Source: Sphingopyxis sp. USTB-05
GTDB lineage: Bacteria > Pseudomonadota > Alphaproteobacteria > Sphingomonadales > Sphingomonadaceae
Length of the DNA stretch: 64,000 nucleotides
Direction of reading: 5' to 3'
NCBI RefSeq assembly: GCF_023822045.1
Contig: NZ_CP084712.1
Span: 1,736,001-1,800,000 of the forward strand
Shown here: piece by piece, positions 26,515 through 33,683 of the stretch
Numbering within the stretch: the first letter of the stretch is position 1
Layout of the letters: every line of letters starts with the position of its first letter
Position numbers and translations under genes: made by a program
The notes under the pieces: model-generated
The model's input: only the letters and a program-made list of their open reading frames with translations
Database searches by the model: none
Told to the model about the DNA's origin: nothing

Positions 26515-27035
26515 GATATATCTCCGGGCTGCGCATAGCGGTGCGTCAACATCGCCTTGAACCGATAGATTTTCGTCGCGACGGAATCGGAAGAGACCCC
26601 TGTGATTTCGCCGATCTCAGCCGCGGCGATGCCTTCAAGATAGAGCAGCAATATCTGCCGGTCGGGCGGATCGAGCCGGTCGATGATCGACAGGATTTGC
26701 GCCATTGCCTGTTCGCTCGTCGCCCGCTCGAACGGGGTCGGGTCGTCAGACGGCAAGTCGATATCTTCAAGATGAGTCCAGCGCTGACGGCTGTGGCGGC
26801 GCCGCGTGATGACGTGCGACGTCGCGCGGTTATGCGCGACGCGCCAGACCCAGGTGCTCAGCGAGCAACGACCGTCGAAGCGAGCGAAGCTTTGCCAGAG
26901 CGCGACCTGGATATCCTGTTCGAGATCGCGGCGAAGCTCGGCATCGGCTTCATAGCCGCGCGCCATGCGGGCAATCGCGCCGCCGAAGCGCGCGATGGCG
27001 TCGGTAAATAGCTGATCCTGCTCGGCTTCGGTCAC
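26511..27035 (-). CDS. ECF-type RNA polymerase sigma factor
   Basis: A 174-residue sigma-70-family factor. Region 2 lies at about 25-85 (DLEQDIQVALWQSFARFDGR, STWVWRVAHNRA), and region 4 at about 115-168 (DRQILLLYLEGIAAAEIGEITGVSSDSVATKIYR). There is no region 1.1 or 3, as in ECF factors. It starts with GTG at 27033-27035 behind GGAG. It forms a coupled operon with the next membrane-protein and serine-hydrolase genes, both probably part of its regulon or its control. The stimulus might be envelope stress, but nothing in the sequence proves that. Confidence 0.93.
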   Translation of the reverse strand: MTEAEQDQLFTDAIARFGGAIARMARGYEADAELRRDLEQDIQVALWQSFARFDGRCSLSTWVWRVAHNRATSHVITRRRHSRQRWTHLEDIDLPSDDPTPFERATSEQAMAQILSIIDRLDPPDRQILLLYLEGIAAAEIGEITGVSSDSVATKIYRFKAMLTHRYAQPGDIS

Positions 27036-27118
27036 CCGAAATCTCCAGTCCCTATCCTCGTCTAGCTATTTAGTCGGCCGTCGCGAGACTTTCTGACAGG
27101 GGCGGGGATTCTTTTTCT

Positions 27119-29098
27119 TCAGGCGTCGATTGCGGCCCCGTCGAGGCTTGCGGCATTCGCCTGGATGAACTGGAAGCGATGCTCGGGATGCTTCCCCATC
27201 AGCCGGTCGACCAAATCCTTGACCTGATGCCGCTCTTCATATTCCTGCGGCAGCGTGACGCGGAGCATGGAGCGCGTCGTCGGGTCCATGGTGGTTTCCT
27301 TGAGCTGGCCCGGGTTCATTTCGCCCAAGCCCTTGAAGCGCCCGACCTCGACCTTCTTGCCCTTGAACATCGTCGCCTCAAGTTCGGCACGGTGCGCGTC
27401 GTCGCGGGCATAGGCCGACACGCTCCCAGCCGTCAGGCGATAGAGCGGCGGCTGCGCGAGATAGACATGCCCGTTTCGCACGATGTCGGGCATTTCCTGG
27501 AAAAAGAAGGTCATCAGCAGCGTCGCGATATGGGCACCGTCGACGTCGGCATCCGTCATGATTACGATCTTTTCGTAACGGAGGCGATCGGAGTCGCAAT
27601 CCTTGCGCATTCCGCAACCGAGCGCGAGCCCGAGATCGGCGATTTCCTGATTGGCGCGAATCTTGTCGGCGCTGGCGCTTGCGACGTTCAGTATCTTGCC
27701 ACGGATCGGCAGGATCGCCTGCGTTTTGCGGTCGCGCGCTTGCTTGGCGCTGCCGCCCGCGCTGTCGCCTTCGACGATAAACAATTCCGTGCCTTCGGGG
27801 CCATCGTTCGCACAATCGGTGAGCTTGCCGGGCAGGCGGAGCTTACGCCCGCTCGTTGCAGTCTTGCGCTTGACCTCGCGTTCGGCCTTGCGCTTCAATC
27901 GCTCATCCATCCGGTCGAGGACAAGGCCGAGCAACGCGCGGCCGCGGTCCATGTTGTCCGACAGGAAATGGTCGAAATGATCGCGCACGGCATTCTCGGT
28001 GAAGCGCGCGGCCTCGGGGCTCGAAAGCCGGTCCTTCGTCTGGCTCTGGAACTGCGGGTCGCGGATGAATACCGACAGCATCATCTCACCGCCGTTGAAC
28101 ACATCCTCGGCGGTGATCTGAGCCGCTTTCTTCTGACCGATCAACTCGCCGAATGCGCGCAAACCCTTGGTGAGCGCGGCGCGCAGGCCCGCTTCGTGCG
28201 TGCCGCCGGCGGGTGTCGGAATGGTGTTGCAATACCAGCTATACGACCCGTCGGACCACAAAGGCCAGGCGATCGCCCATTCGGCGCGGCCCTGTTCGCC
28301 CGGAAATTCCTGACGCCCTACGAATGGCTCGGCGGTGGCGCATTCGCGCGTGCCGATCTGTTCCTTGAGGTGGTCGGCAAGGCCGCCTGGAAACTGGAAC
28401 ACCGCCTCGGCGGGCGTGTCGTCGCCTATAAGTTCGGGCGCGCATTTCCAGCGGATTTCAACGCCTGCGAACAGATATGCCTTCGAGCGCGCCATGCGAT
28501 AGAGGCGCTGCGGCTTGAAACGGCCATGCTCGCCGAAGATTTCGGGATCGGGAATGAAGGATACGCTTGTCCCGCGCCGGTTCGGCGTCGGGCCCAGCTC
28601 CTCAAGCCCGCCGAGCGGCGTGCCGCGCGAAAAACGTTGGCGATAGAGCTGCTTGCTGCGCGCAACCTCGATCTCGGTCTCGACCGACAGTGCGTTGACG
28701 ACGCTCACCCCGACGCCGTGGAGGCCGCCCGACGTCGCATAGGCCTTCCCCTCGAACTTACCGCCCGAGTGGAGCATGGTCATGATGACTTCGAGTGCCG
28801 ATTTACCAGGAAATTTCGGGTGCGGGTCGACGGGCATGCCGCGGCCATTGTCGACGACGGTAAGGCGGTTTCCAACGTCGAGGGTGACTTCGATGCGCGT
28901 CGCATGTCCTGCGACCGCTTCGTCCATACTGTTGTCGATCACCTCGGCGGCAAGGTGATGCAGCGCGCGCTCGTCGGTCCCGCCGATATACATGCCGGGG
29001 CGGCGGCGGACGGGTTCGAGCCCTTCGAGCACCTCGATCTGCGAGGCGTTGTAGCTGTCGGTCGCGGGCTGGTTGCTGTCGAACAAATCGTGACTCAT
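27119..29098 (-). CDS. parE: DNA topoisomerase IV subunit B
   Basis: ATPase subunit of the enzyme that unlinks daughter chromosomes. It has 659 residues. The GHKL ATPase domain shows EVIDNSMDE, DNGRGMPVD and GGLHGVGVS. The transducer and TOPRIM domains follow, with EGDSAGGSAKQ and the acidic DADVDGAHI. A length well below GyrB, and the YNASQIEVLEGLEPVRRRPGMYIGG opening, favour ParE over GyrB. The ATG at 29096-29098 begins MSHDLFDS; longer starts are less likely. The partner parC is not in the window. Confidence 0.95.
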   Translation of the reverse strand: MSHDLFDSNQPATDSYNASQIEVLEGLEPVRRRPGMYIGGTDERALHHLAAEVIDNSMDEAVAGHATRIEVTLDVGNRLTVVDNGRGMPVDPHPKFPGKSALEVIMTMLHSGGKFEGKAYATSGGLHGVGVSVVNALSVETEIEVARSKQLYRQRFSRGTPLGGLEELGPTPNRRGTSVSFIPDPEIFGEHGRFKPQRLYRMARSKAYLFAGVEIRWKCAPELIGDDTPAEAVFQFPGGLADHLKEQIGTRECATAEPFVGRQEFPGEQGRAEWAIAWPLWSDGSYSWYCNTIPTPAGGTHEAGLRAALTKGLRAFGELIGQKKAAQITAEDVFNGGEMMLSVFIRDPQFQSQTKDRLSSPEAARFTENAVRDHFDHFLSDNMDRGRALLGLVLDRMDERLKRKAEREVKRKTATSGRKLRLPGKLTDCANDGPEGTELFIVEGDSAGGSAKQARDRKTQAILPIRGKILNVASASADKIRANQEIADLGLALGCGMRKDCDSDRLRYEKIVIMTDADVDGAHIATLLMTFFFQEMPDIVRNGHVYLAQPPLYRLTAGSVSAYARDDAHRAELEATMFKGKKVEVGRFKGLGEMNPGQLKETTMDPTTRSMLRVTLPQEYEERHQVKDLVDRLMGKHPEHRFQFIQANAASLDGAAIDA

Positions 29099-29201
29099 GC
29101 TGTGGCTATACGGGGCCGGGAAGGGCGCTGGCAAGCGGGGTTTTCAGCCTAAGTCCCGCACCCCGGTGCGGGCTCGGCTCATCGCATTTCGGCCACATGA
29201 A

Positions 29202-29227
29202 GGAACTTTGGCGGACGCCCCCGGGTT
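29202..29227 (+). promoter_or_regulatory. Possible EcfG-type promoter of the outer-membrane protein gene
   Basis: GGAAC at 29202-29206, a 17-base spacer and GGTT at 29224-29227. This is one base from the GGAAC-N16/17-CGTT general-stress consensus of alphaproteobacteria. The gene starts 43 bases downstream. Confidence 0.3.
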
Positions 29228-29269
29228 GGGGTCGGGACCTAAAGGTCACTAAAAAGTGGAGTAATAACA

Positions 29270-30100
29270 ATGAAATTCGCAGCTCTCCTAGCCGTTTCGG
29301 CGGCGCCTTTGCTCGCCGTTCCGGCCTTCGCACAGGACCGCGATCCAGCACAGGATTTCAACGGTCCCTATATCTCGATCGGCGGCGGCGCGTCGCTTCA
29401 GGGAAATGACCGTGGTGAGACCCTGACCTTCGACACCAACCGCGACGGTACCTATGGCGATCCGGTCAACACCGCGGGCGGTACCGACGCTTTCGCACCC
29501 GGCTTCTGTAACGGCGCCGCGACGGGCACGGCCAACAGCGGCTGCCGTAACGACAGGGACGGCGCCGAATTCTTCGGGCGCCTCGGCTATGATCGCCGCA
29601 TGGGCAATTTCGTGCTCGGCGCAGTCGTCGAGGGCGGTCACAGCGTTGCACGCGACAGCGTCAGCGGCTTTTCGACCACCCCTGCCAGCTACACGATGAG
29701 CCGCGAGGCCGATTATCAGGCGAATGCGCGCCTGCGTGCCGGTTACACCCCGGGCGGCGGCGCGCTCTTCTATGTGACGGGCGGCGGCGCCTATGCACGG
29801 CTCGACAACAAGTTTGCGACGTCGAACACTGTAAACAGCTTTGCTGATAACGGTAAAACCAACGCATGGGGCTATGCCGTCGGCGGCGGCGCCGAGGTGA
29901 TGGTCACGAACAATATCGGGCTGGGCCTCGAATATCTGTACACCGATGTGAAGGATAAGGATTATGTCGTGAACGTCGGTGCGGGGACAGCCCCGGCGAC
30001 CAACCCGTTCCTACTGAACGGCGGCGGGACAGATATCCGCCGTAGCGACCCAAATTTCCGGACGCACAGCGTGCGCGGGACGTTGAGTTACCGCTTCTGA
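29270..30100 (+). CDS. Outer-membrane beta-barrel protein, opacity/Omp25-like
   Basis: A 276-residue protein with a signal peptide (cleavage after AFA, about residue 21) and a small beta-barrel. It opens with NGPYISIGGG, has alternating strands such as NARLRAGYTPGG and GLGLEYLYTDVKDKDY, and ends in the aromatic C-terminal strand HSVRGTLSYRF with the terminal Phe expected by the BAM complex. Two cysteines lie in one predicted surface loop (about 79-92) and could form a disulfide. No peptidoglycan-binding OmpA domain is attached. Function is structural or porin-like at best. Confidence 0.87.
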   Translation: MKFAALLAVSAAPLLAVPAFAQDRDPAQDFNGPYISIGGGASLQGNDRGETLTFDTNRDGTYGDPVNTAGGTDAFAPGFCNGAATGTANSGCRNDRDGAEFFGRLGYDRRMGNFVLGAVVEGGHSVARDSVSGFSTTPASYTMSREADYQANARLRAGYTPGGGALFYVTGGGAYARLDNKFATSNTVNSFADNGKTNAWGYAVGGGAEVMVTNNIGLGLEYLYTDVKDKDYVVNVGAGTAPATNPFLLNGGGTDIRRSDPNFRTHSVRGTLSYRF

Positions 30101-30120
30101 CCTCTTGGGAGCGGAAAGGG

Positions 30121-30147
30121 AGGCGCCGGGTCCATGATCCGGCGCCT
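30121..30147. terminator. Bidirectional hairpin between convergent genes
   Basis: A 9-base stem AGGCGCCGG/CCGGCGCCT with a 9-base loop, between the outer-membrane gene (plus) and the thioesterase gene (minus). Only short T-runs are present on either side. Confidence 0.55.
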
Positions 30148-30150
30148 TAC

Positions 30151-30585
30151 CTATGCCTGGCGCGCATGCGGCGCGGCGAAAATCGCGAAATTGCCGTTCG
30201 CGCTGCTGACGAGGCGGCCGTCCTGATAGAGGCGCGCGTCGATGTTCGCGACTCGCTTGCCGCGGTGGAGCACTTCGGCCTCGCAGGTCAGCCGGCCTTC
30301 GCCGACGCGGACATGATAGTTGAACTTGATTTCAAGCGTCGCACACCACTGATCGTCGGCAAGCACGCTGGTCAGCGCGCCGCCCATCGCGGTATCGGCG
30401 AGCGAATAGGCGACGCCGCCATGCGCAGCGCCCTGCGGGCTGAAATGACGCGCAGGTTCGATATCGATCGCCATCGAACAGCGCCCGTCGCCGCGCTCGA
30501 CCATTTGCAGGCCGAGCGCGCGGGCGAATTCGAAATCCTGCCCGAAAGGCCTCACCGGACGCGTCTTAACGAACTCGGGGACCAC
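30151..30585 (-). CDS. PaaI-type hotdog thioesterase (second copy)
   Basis: A 144-residue hotdog thioesterase. The conserved AAHGGVAYSLADTAMGGALTS helix carries HGG and the catalytic acid, and IKFNYHVRVGEG is the following strand. It starts with GTG at 30583-30585, inside the last 20 bases of gcrA, so it is co-transcribed with gcrA. It is not close in sequence to the thioesterase at 19.5 kb; the two belong to different PaaI branches. Substrate unknown. Confidence 0.85.
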   Translation of the reverse strand: MVPEFVKTRPVRPFGQDFEFARALGLQMVERGDGRCSMAIDIEPARHFSPQGAAHGGVAYSLADTAMGGALTSVLADDQWCATLEIKFNYHVRVGEGRLTCEAEVLHRGKRVANIDARLYQDGRLVSSANGNFAIFAAPHARQA

Positions 30586-31255
30586 CGAACGGCGGGGGCG
30601 GGGGCGGGCGGCGCGTTCCGCGGGGGAGCTGTGCCTGATAGGCGCGGCCGCAATGCTCGACGCAATAGGGGAAGCCGGGGTTCACGGCCTCTCCGCAGAA
30701 ATGGAAGTCGGGCTCGCCCGGATGCCCCATCGGCCAGCGGCAGATACGGTCGTTGAGATCGAGCAGGCTCGTCTTGTCGGCAATCTCCGGGCTCGGCTTA
30801 GCGGGCACCAGCCGACGCGGCGGCGCCGGCGGGATCGGCGCCTGCTGGTCGCCGGGACCCTGACGGATGAAGCCGCCGGGGCCGATCGAAACGATGCGCG
30901 GAGCATCGGGCTTCGGCGCGGCTTCAACGCCATCCTCATCGGCTGCCTCGACGGGCGGTTTGGGTTCGGGCCTCGGCGCCGCGGCGACCGGGCGCGGCGC
31001 GACAGGCGCAGCGGGGCGTGATGCGGCAACCGGTGCTACTGGTTTCGGTGCGGCGGGTGCAGCGGGCTTCGCCGGCTTTGCGACCTTTTCGGTTGCCTTC
31101 ACGGGTGAAGGACGCGATTTCAGGCCAAGACGATGCGCCTTGCCGATTACTGCGTTGCGGCTGACCCCGCCAAGTTCGTCGGCGATCTGGCTGGCGGTCA
31201 GACCTTTTTCCCACATGCTGCGCAGCTGTTCGATGCGCTCGTCAGTCCATGACAT
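30566..31255 (-). CDS. gcrA: GcrA cell cycle regulator
   Basis: Alphaproteobacterial transcription cofactor that binds sigma-70 RNA polymerase and is sensitive to CcrM-methylated GANTC sites, controlling S-phase genes in Caulobacter. It has 229 residues. The N-terminal DNA-binding part is WTDERIEQLRSMWEKGLTAS plus SRNAVIGKAHRLGL (about 2-47). A long Pro/Ala/Lys linker (about 50-165) and the C-terminal cysteine-rich sigma-binding part with CRWPMGHPGEPDFHFCGE and YCVEHC follow. The linker is longer than in Caulobacter GcrA (about 173 residues in all). It is one of the clearest phylum-level markers in the window. Confidence 0.95.
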   Translation of the reverse strand: MSWTDERIEQLRSMWEKGLTASQIADELGGVSRNAVIGKAHRLGLKSRPSPVKATEKVAKPAKPAAPAAPKPVAPVAASRPAAPVAPRPVAAAPRPEPKPPVEAADEDGVEAAPKPDAPRIVSIGPGGFIRQGPGDQQAPIPPAPPRRLVPAKPSPEIADKTSLLDLNDRICRWPMGHPGEPDFHFCGEAVNPGFPYCVEHCGRAYQAQLPRGTRRPPPPPPFGGPRVR

Positions 31256-31378
31256 GCTTTATATTCCTCATCATTCCACGCAGCAGGCAGCGATACAGTC
31301 TCTCAATCGGTCCTTGCGGAACGGTGTTTCGACGGCCCAGCTTGCGGTAAGATCGGGGAGGCGATAGGCGAGAACGCC

Positions 31379-32251
31379 ATGAACGACCAGCCCCAAATTT
31401 CGAACCCCGACTCAGCAAATATCCGTGCGGTTCCGGCTTTCGCCGAACCCGGCGTCCCGCACATCCACACGCTGAACGTGCCGGGCATGCAGGCCCTATA
31501 TGTCAAGGAGGTGCGGCGGTTTTTCAAGGTCCAGCTCCAAACAATCTGGGCTCCGGCAATCACCACCCTCCTTTTCCTCGTCATTTTCACCGTCGCACTG
31601 GGCGGCGCGGGGCGTACCGTGATCGGCGTGCCCTTCGCCGATTTCATCGCGCCGGGGCTCATAATGATGGCGATGCTGCAAAACAGCTTCGCCAATTCGA
31701 GCTTTTCGCTGCTCGTCGGCAAGATCCAGGGAACCATCGTCGACTATCTGATGCCTCCGCTCGCGGTCGGCGAACTCATCATCGCGCTCGTCGGCGCGGC
31801 GATTACCCGTGCGCTGCTCGTCGGGTTGGCGTTGTGGCTCGCGATGCTGCTCTGGCCGGGCGTGCATGTCATGCCCGACCATCTCTGGGCAGTCGCCGTC
31901 TTCGGCGTGCTCGGGGCCTCGATGCTTGCCTTCCTTGGCCTCATCACGTCGATCTGGGCCGAGAAATTCGACCATGCCGCCGCCGTAACCAATTTCGTCG
32001 TCACGCCGCTCGCCTTGCTTTCAGGCACTTTCTATTCGGTCGACAAGCTGGCGCCCTGGTTCCAGACGATCGCGCACGGCAACCCCGTCTATTATGCGAT
32101 CATGGGCTTTCGGTACGGCTTTATCGGTACGGTCGATTCGACGATCGCGAATCCGGTACTGACCGCTGCGCTGTTCCTTGTGGCCGTGAATGTCGTGCTC
32201 GGGCTGATAACCTATCGCTTGCTGCGGTCGGGCTGGAAGCTGAAAGCCTGA
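31379..32251 (+). CDS. ABC-2 type transporter permease
   Basis: A 290-residue ABC-2 membrane subunit. A soluble N-terminus of about 45 residues precedes six predicted helices. The family core is seen in VPFADFIAPGLIMMAMLQNSF, LLSGTFYSVDKLAPWFQTIAHGNP and the GFRYGF segment. Homologues export polysaccharide, drugs or lipids with a separate ATPase. No ATPase gene adjoins it here: its neighbours are gcrA (divergent) and hspQ (convergent). The ATPase must be encoded elsewhere, so the substrate is open. Confidence 0.88.
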   Translation: MNDQPQISNPDSANIRAVPAFAEPGVPHIHTLNVPGMQALYVKEVRRFFKVQLQTIWAPAITTLLFLVIFTVALGGAGRTVIGVPFADFIAPGLIMMAMLQNSFANSSFSLLVGKIQGTIVDYLMPPLAVGELIIALVGAAITRALLVGLALWLAMLLWPGVHVMPDHLWAVAVFGVLGASMLAFLGLITSIWAEKFDHAAAVTNFVVTPLALLSGTFYSVDKLAPWFQTIAHGNPVYYAIMGFRYGFIGTVDSTIANPVLTAALFLVAVNVVLGLITYRLLRSGWKLKA

Positions 32252-32258
32252 CCTGCGT

Positions 32259-32633
32259 TTAGTGGCGATGGATGGCGCGGACGCGGTAGCGTCCGTGGTC
32301 GAGCCCTTCGAACATAGCGTCGATCTGCGGATGGTCGATCGGTCCAGCGTCGCCGTCAGCGACCAGATTCTGCTGGCTGACATAAGCGATGTAGGACGAA
32401 TCGCCGTTTTCGGCGAGCAGATGATAATAGGGCTGCTCCTTCGCCGGACGAATATCCTCGGGGATCGCTTCATACCATTCGTCGCTGTTCGCGAAGACGG
32501 GATCGATGTCAAAGACGACGCCGCGAAAGTCGAACATGCGATGGCGCACGATATCGCCCGGCGCAAAACGTGCGCGGCCGATGAGCGGCGCAGTAACGGC
32601 CGCGGGAAGTTCGGATGAAGAGTCGGGGGTCAT
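32259..32633 (-). CDS. hspQ: Heat shock protein HspQ
   Basis: A 124-residue protein with the hemimethylated-DNA-binding/YccV-like fold. In E. coli HspQ is a heat-induced specificity enhancer of the Lon protease. Family motifs are FAPGDIVRHRMFDFRGVVFDIDP, QPYYHLLAEN and AYVSQQNLV. The gene is monocistronic. A heat-shock-type promoter (32641-32668) lies so close to the ATG that the transcript would be essentially leaderless, and no Shine-Dalgarno sequence is seen. Confidence 0.92.
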   Translation of the reverse strand: MTPDSSSELPAAVTAPLIGRARFAPGDIVRHRMFDFRGVVFDIDPVFANSDEWYEAIPEDIRPAKEQPYYHLLAENGDSSYIAYVSQQNLVADGDAGPIDHPQIDAMFEGLDHGRYRVRAIHRH

Positions 32634-32640
32634 ATGGTCA

Positions 32641-32668
32641 ATCTATGGCAGTTTACGCGCGTTTCAAG
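32641..32668 (-). promoter_or_regulatory. Putative RpoH (sigma-32) promoter of hspQ
   Basis: On the minus strand: CTTGAAA (32662-32668), a 13-base spacer, then CCATAGAT (32641-32648). This resembles the sigma-32 consensus CTTGAAA-N11-16-CCCCATNT. The end of the -10 is seven bases from the hspQ ATG. Confidence 0.55.
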
Positions 32669-32813
32669 TCCGTTACATTCCTATCCGGCTGTGGTTTGCC
32701 GATTCGGGCTGTGATCAGCGTTACAGATGCATTGGCGATGCGGGCTAAATAGGCCCTCCGGCTTTTGCATATCCCGTTCGGGTTGTGGGCCGCACGATCA
32801 GGGGAGACGCATT

Positions 32814-33437
32814 ATGACGGACCTACCACCCAATATCTCCGGCCCGGCTTCGGGCATCATCCAGCGCGCCAAGGACATCCTTCTCAAGCCGAAGGAGACA
32901 TGGCCCATCATCGCGGCCGAGCCGGCGACGGTGCAATCGATCTATCTGCCCTATGTGTTGATACTGGCGGTGATCGGCCCGATCGCCGGACTGGTCGGTG
33001 GGCAGGTTTTCGGGTTCACCATGTTCGGCGTAACATATCACCCGCCGCTGGTGGGTGCGCTGGTCTCGGCGATCGTGTCCTACGGCCTTTCGCTGGCAAC
33101 GATCTTCATCCTCGCATTGGTCATCGATGCCCTCGCGCCGAATTTCGGCGGACAAAAAGATCAGGTCCAGGCCCTGAAGGTCGCGGCCTATTCGGCGACC
33201 GCCGGATGGGTGGGCGCGATTTTCGGGATCATCCCCGCGCTTTCGGTCATCGGCCTTCTGTTCGCGCTTTACGGGCTTTATCTTTTGTACCTGGGCCTTC
33301 CGGTGCTGATGAAGGCGCCGCAGGACAAGGCGCTTGGTTACACGGTGGTCGTGATCGTCGTTTATATCGTGCTGTTCCTGGTCGTTGGCGCGATTGTCGG
33401 AGCGCTCGCCGCACCATCGCTCGTCACCATAAGGTGA
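32814..33437 (+). CDS. Yip1-family membrane protein
   Basis: A 207-residue inner-membrane protein with five predicted helices from about residue 40. The N-terminal segment IIQRAKDILLKPKETWPIIAAEPAT is the bacterial Yip1-domain start, followed by the IYLPYVLILAVIGP helix. Function in bacteria is unknown. The ATG at 32814 has GGGGAG upstream. It is divergent from hspQ and convergent with the tRNA. Confidence 0.8.
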   Translation: MTDLPPNISGPASGIIQRAKDILLKPKETWPIIAAEPATVQSIYLPYVLILAVIGPIAGLVGGQVFGFTMFGVTYHPPLVGALVSAIVSYGLSLATIFILALVIDALAPNFGGQKDQVQALKVAAYSATAGWVGAIFGIIPALSVIGLLFALYGLYLLYLGLPVLMKAPQDKALGYTVVVIVVYIVLFLVVGAIVGALAAPSLVTIR

Positions 33438-33501
33438 CGGCACCCGCGGGTAGCCCCGGTCGTGCGCCGGGGCCGCTTGCTGTGGTCAAATTATAGAAAA
33501 A

Positions 33502-33591
33502 TGGAGGAGAGTGAGGGATTCGAACCCTCGGTACCGTTGCCGGCACTTCGCATTTCGAGTGCGACGCTTTCGACCACTCAGCCAACTCTCC
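33502..33591 (-). tRNA. tRNA-Ser (anticodon CGA), reads UCG
   Basis: Class II tRNA with a long variable arm. The acceptor stem GGAGAGT pairs with ACTCTCC. The anticodon loop CTCGAAA carries CGA, the T-arm has GGTTCGAATCC, and the variable arm is about 16 bases. The CCA end is encoded. The base before CCA (position 73) is U rather than the G usual in bacterial tRNA-Ser. It is directly downstream of the amidohydrolase gene, on the same strand. Confidence 0.93.
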
Positions 33592-33683
33592 TCGCTGAGA
33601 GTGGACGCCCCTAGCGGCGGTCCGGACGTCTTGCAACCCTCTCGTCACAAAATTACGGCCCGCCGCTCGATCTGGACGCGGGT

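Noticed and set aside
27179..29152. A 657-codon open frame antisense to parE
   Set aside because: Arises from GC-rich codon complement; parE on the other strand has all topoisomerase motifs.
33453..33473. GCCCCGG/CCGGGGC stem after the Yip1-like gene as a terminator
   Set aside because: Seven-base stem but no T-run on either side, so not called as a terminator.
33502..33591. tRNA-Ser as an integration site for a mobile element
   Set aside because: No integrase or repeated tRNA 3' end is seen within the flanking 10 kb that I scanned.
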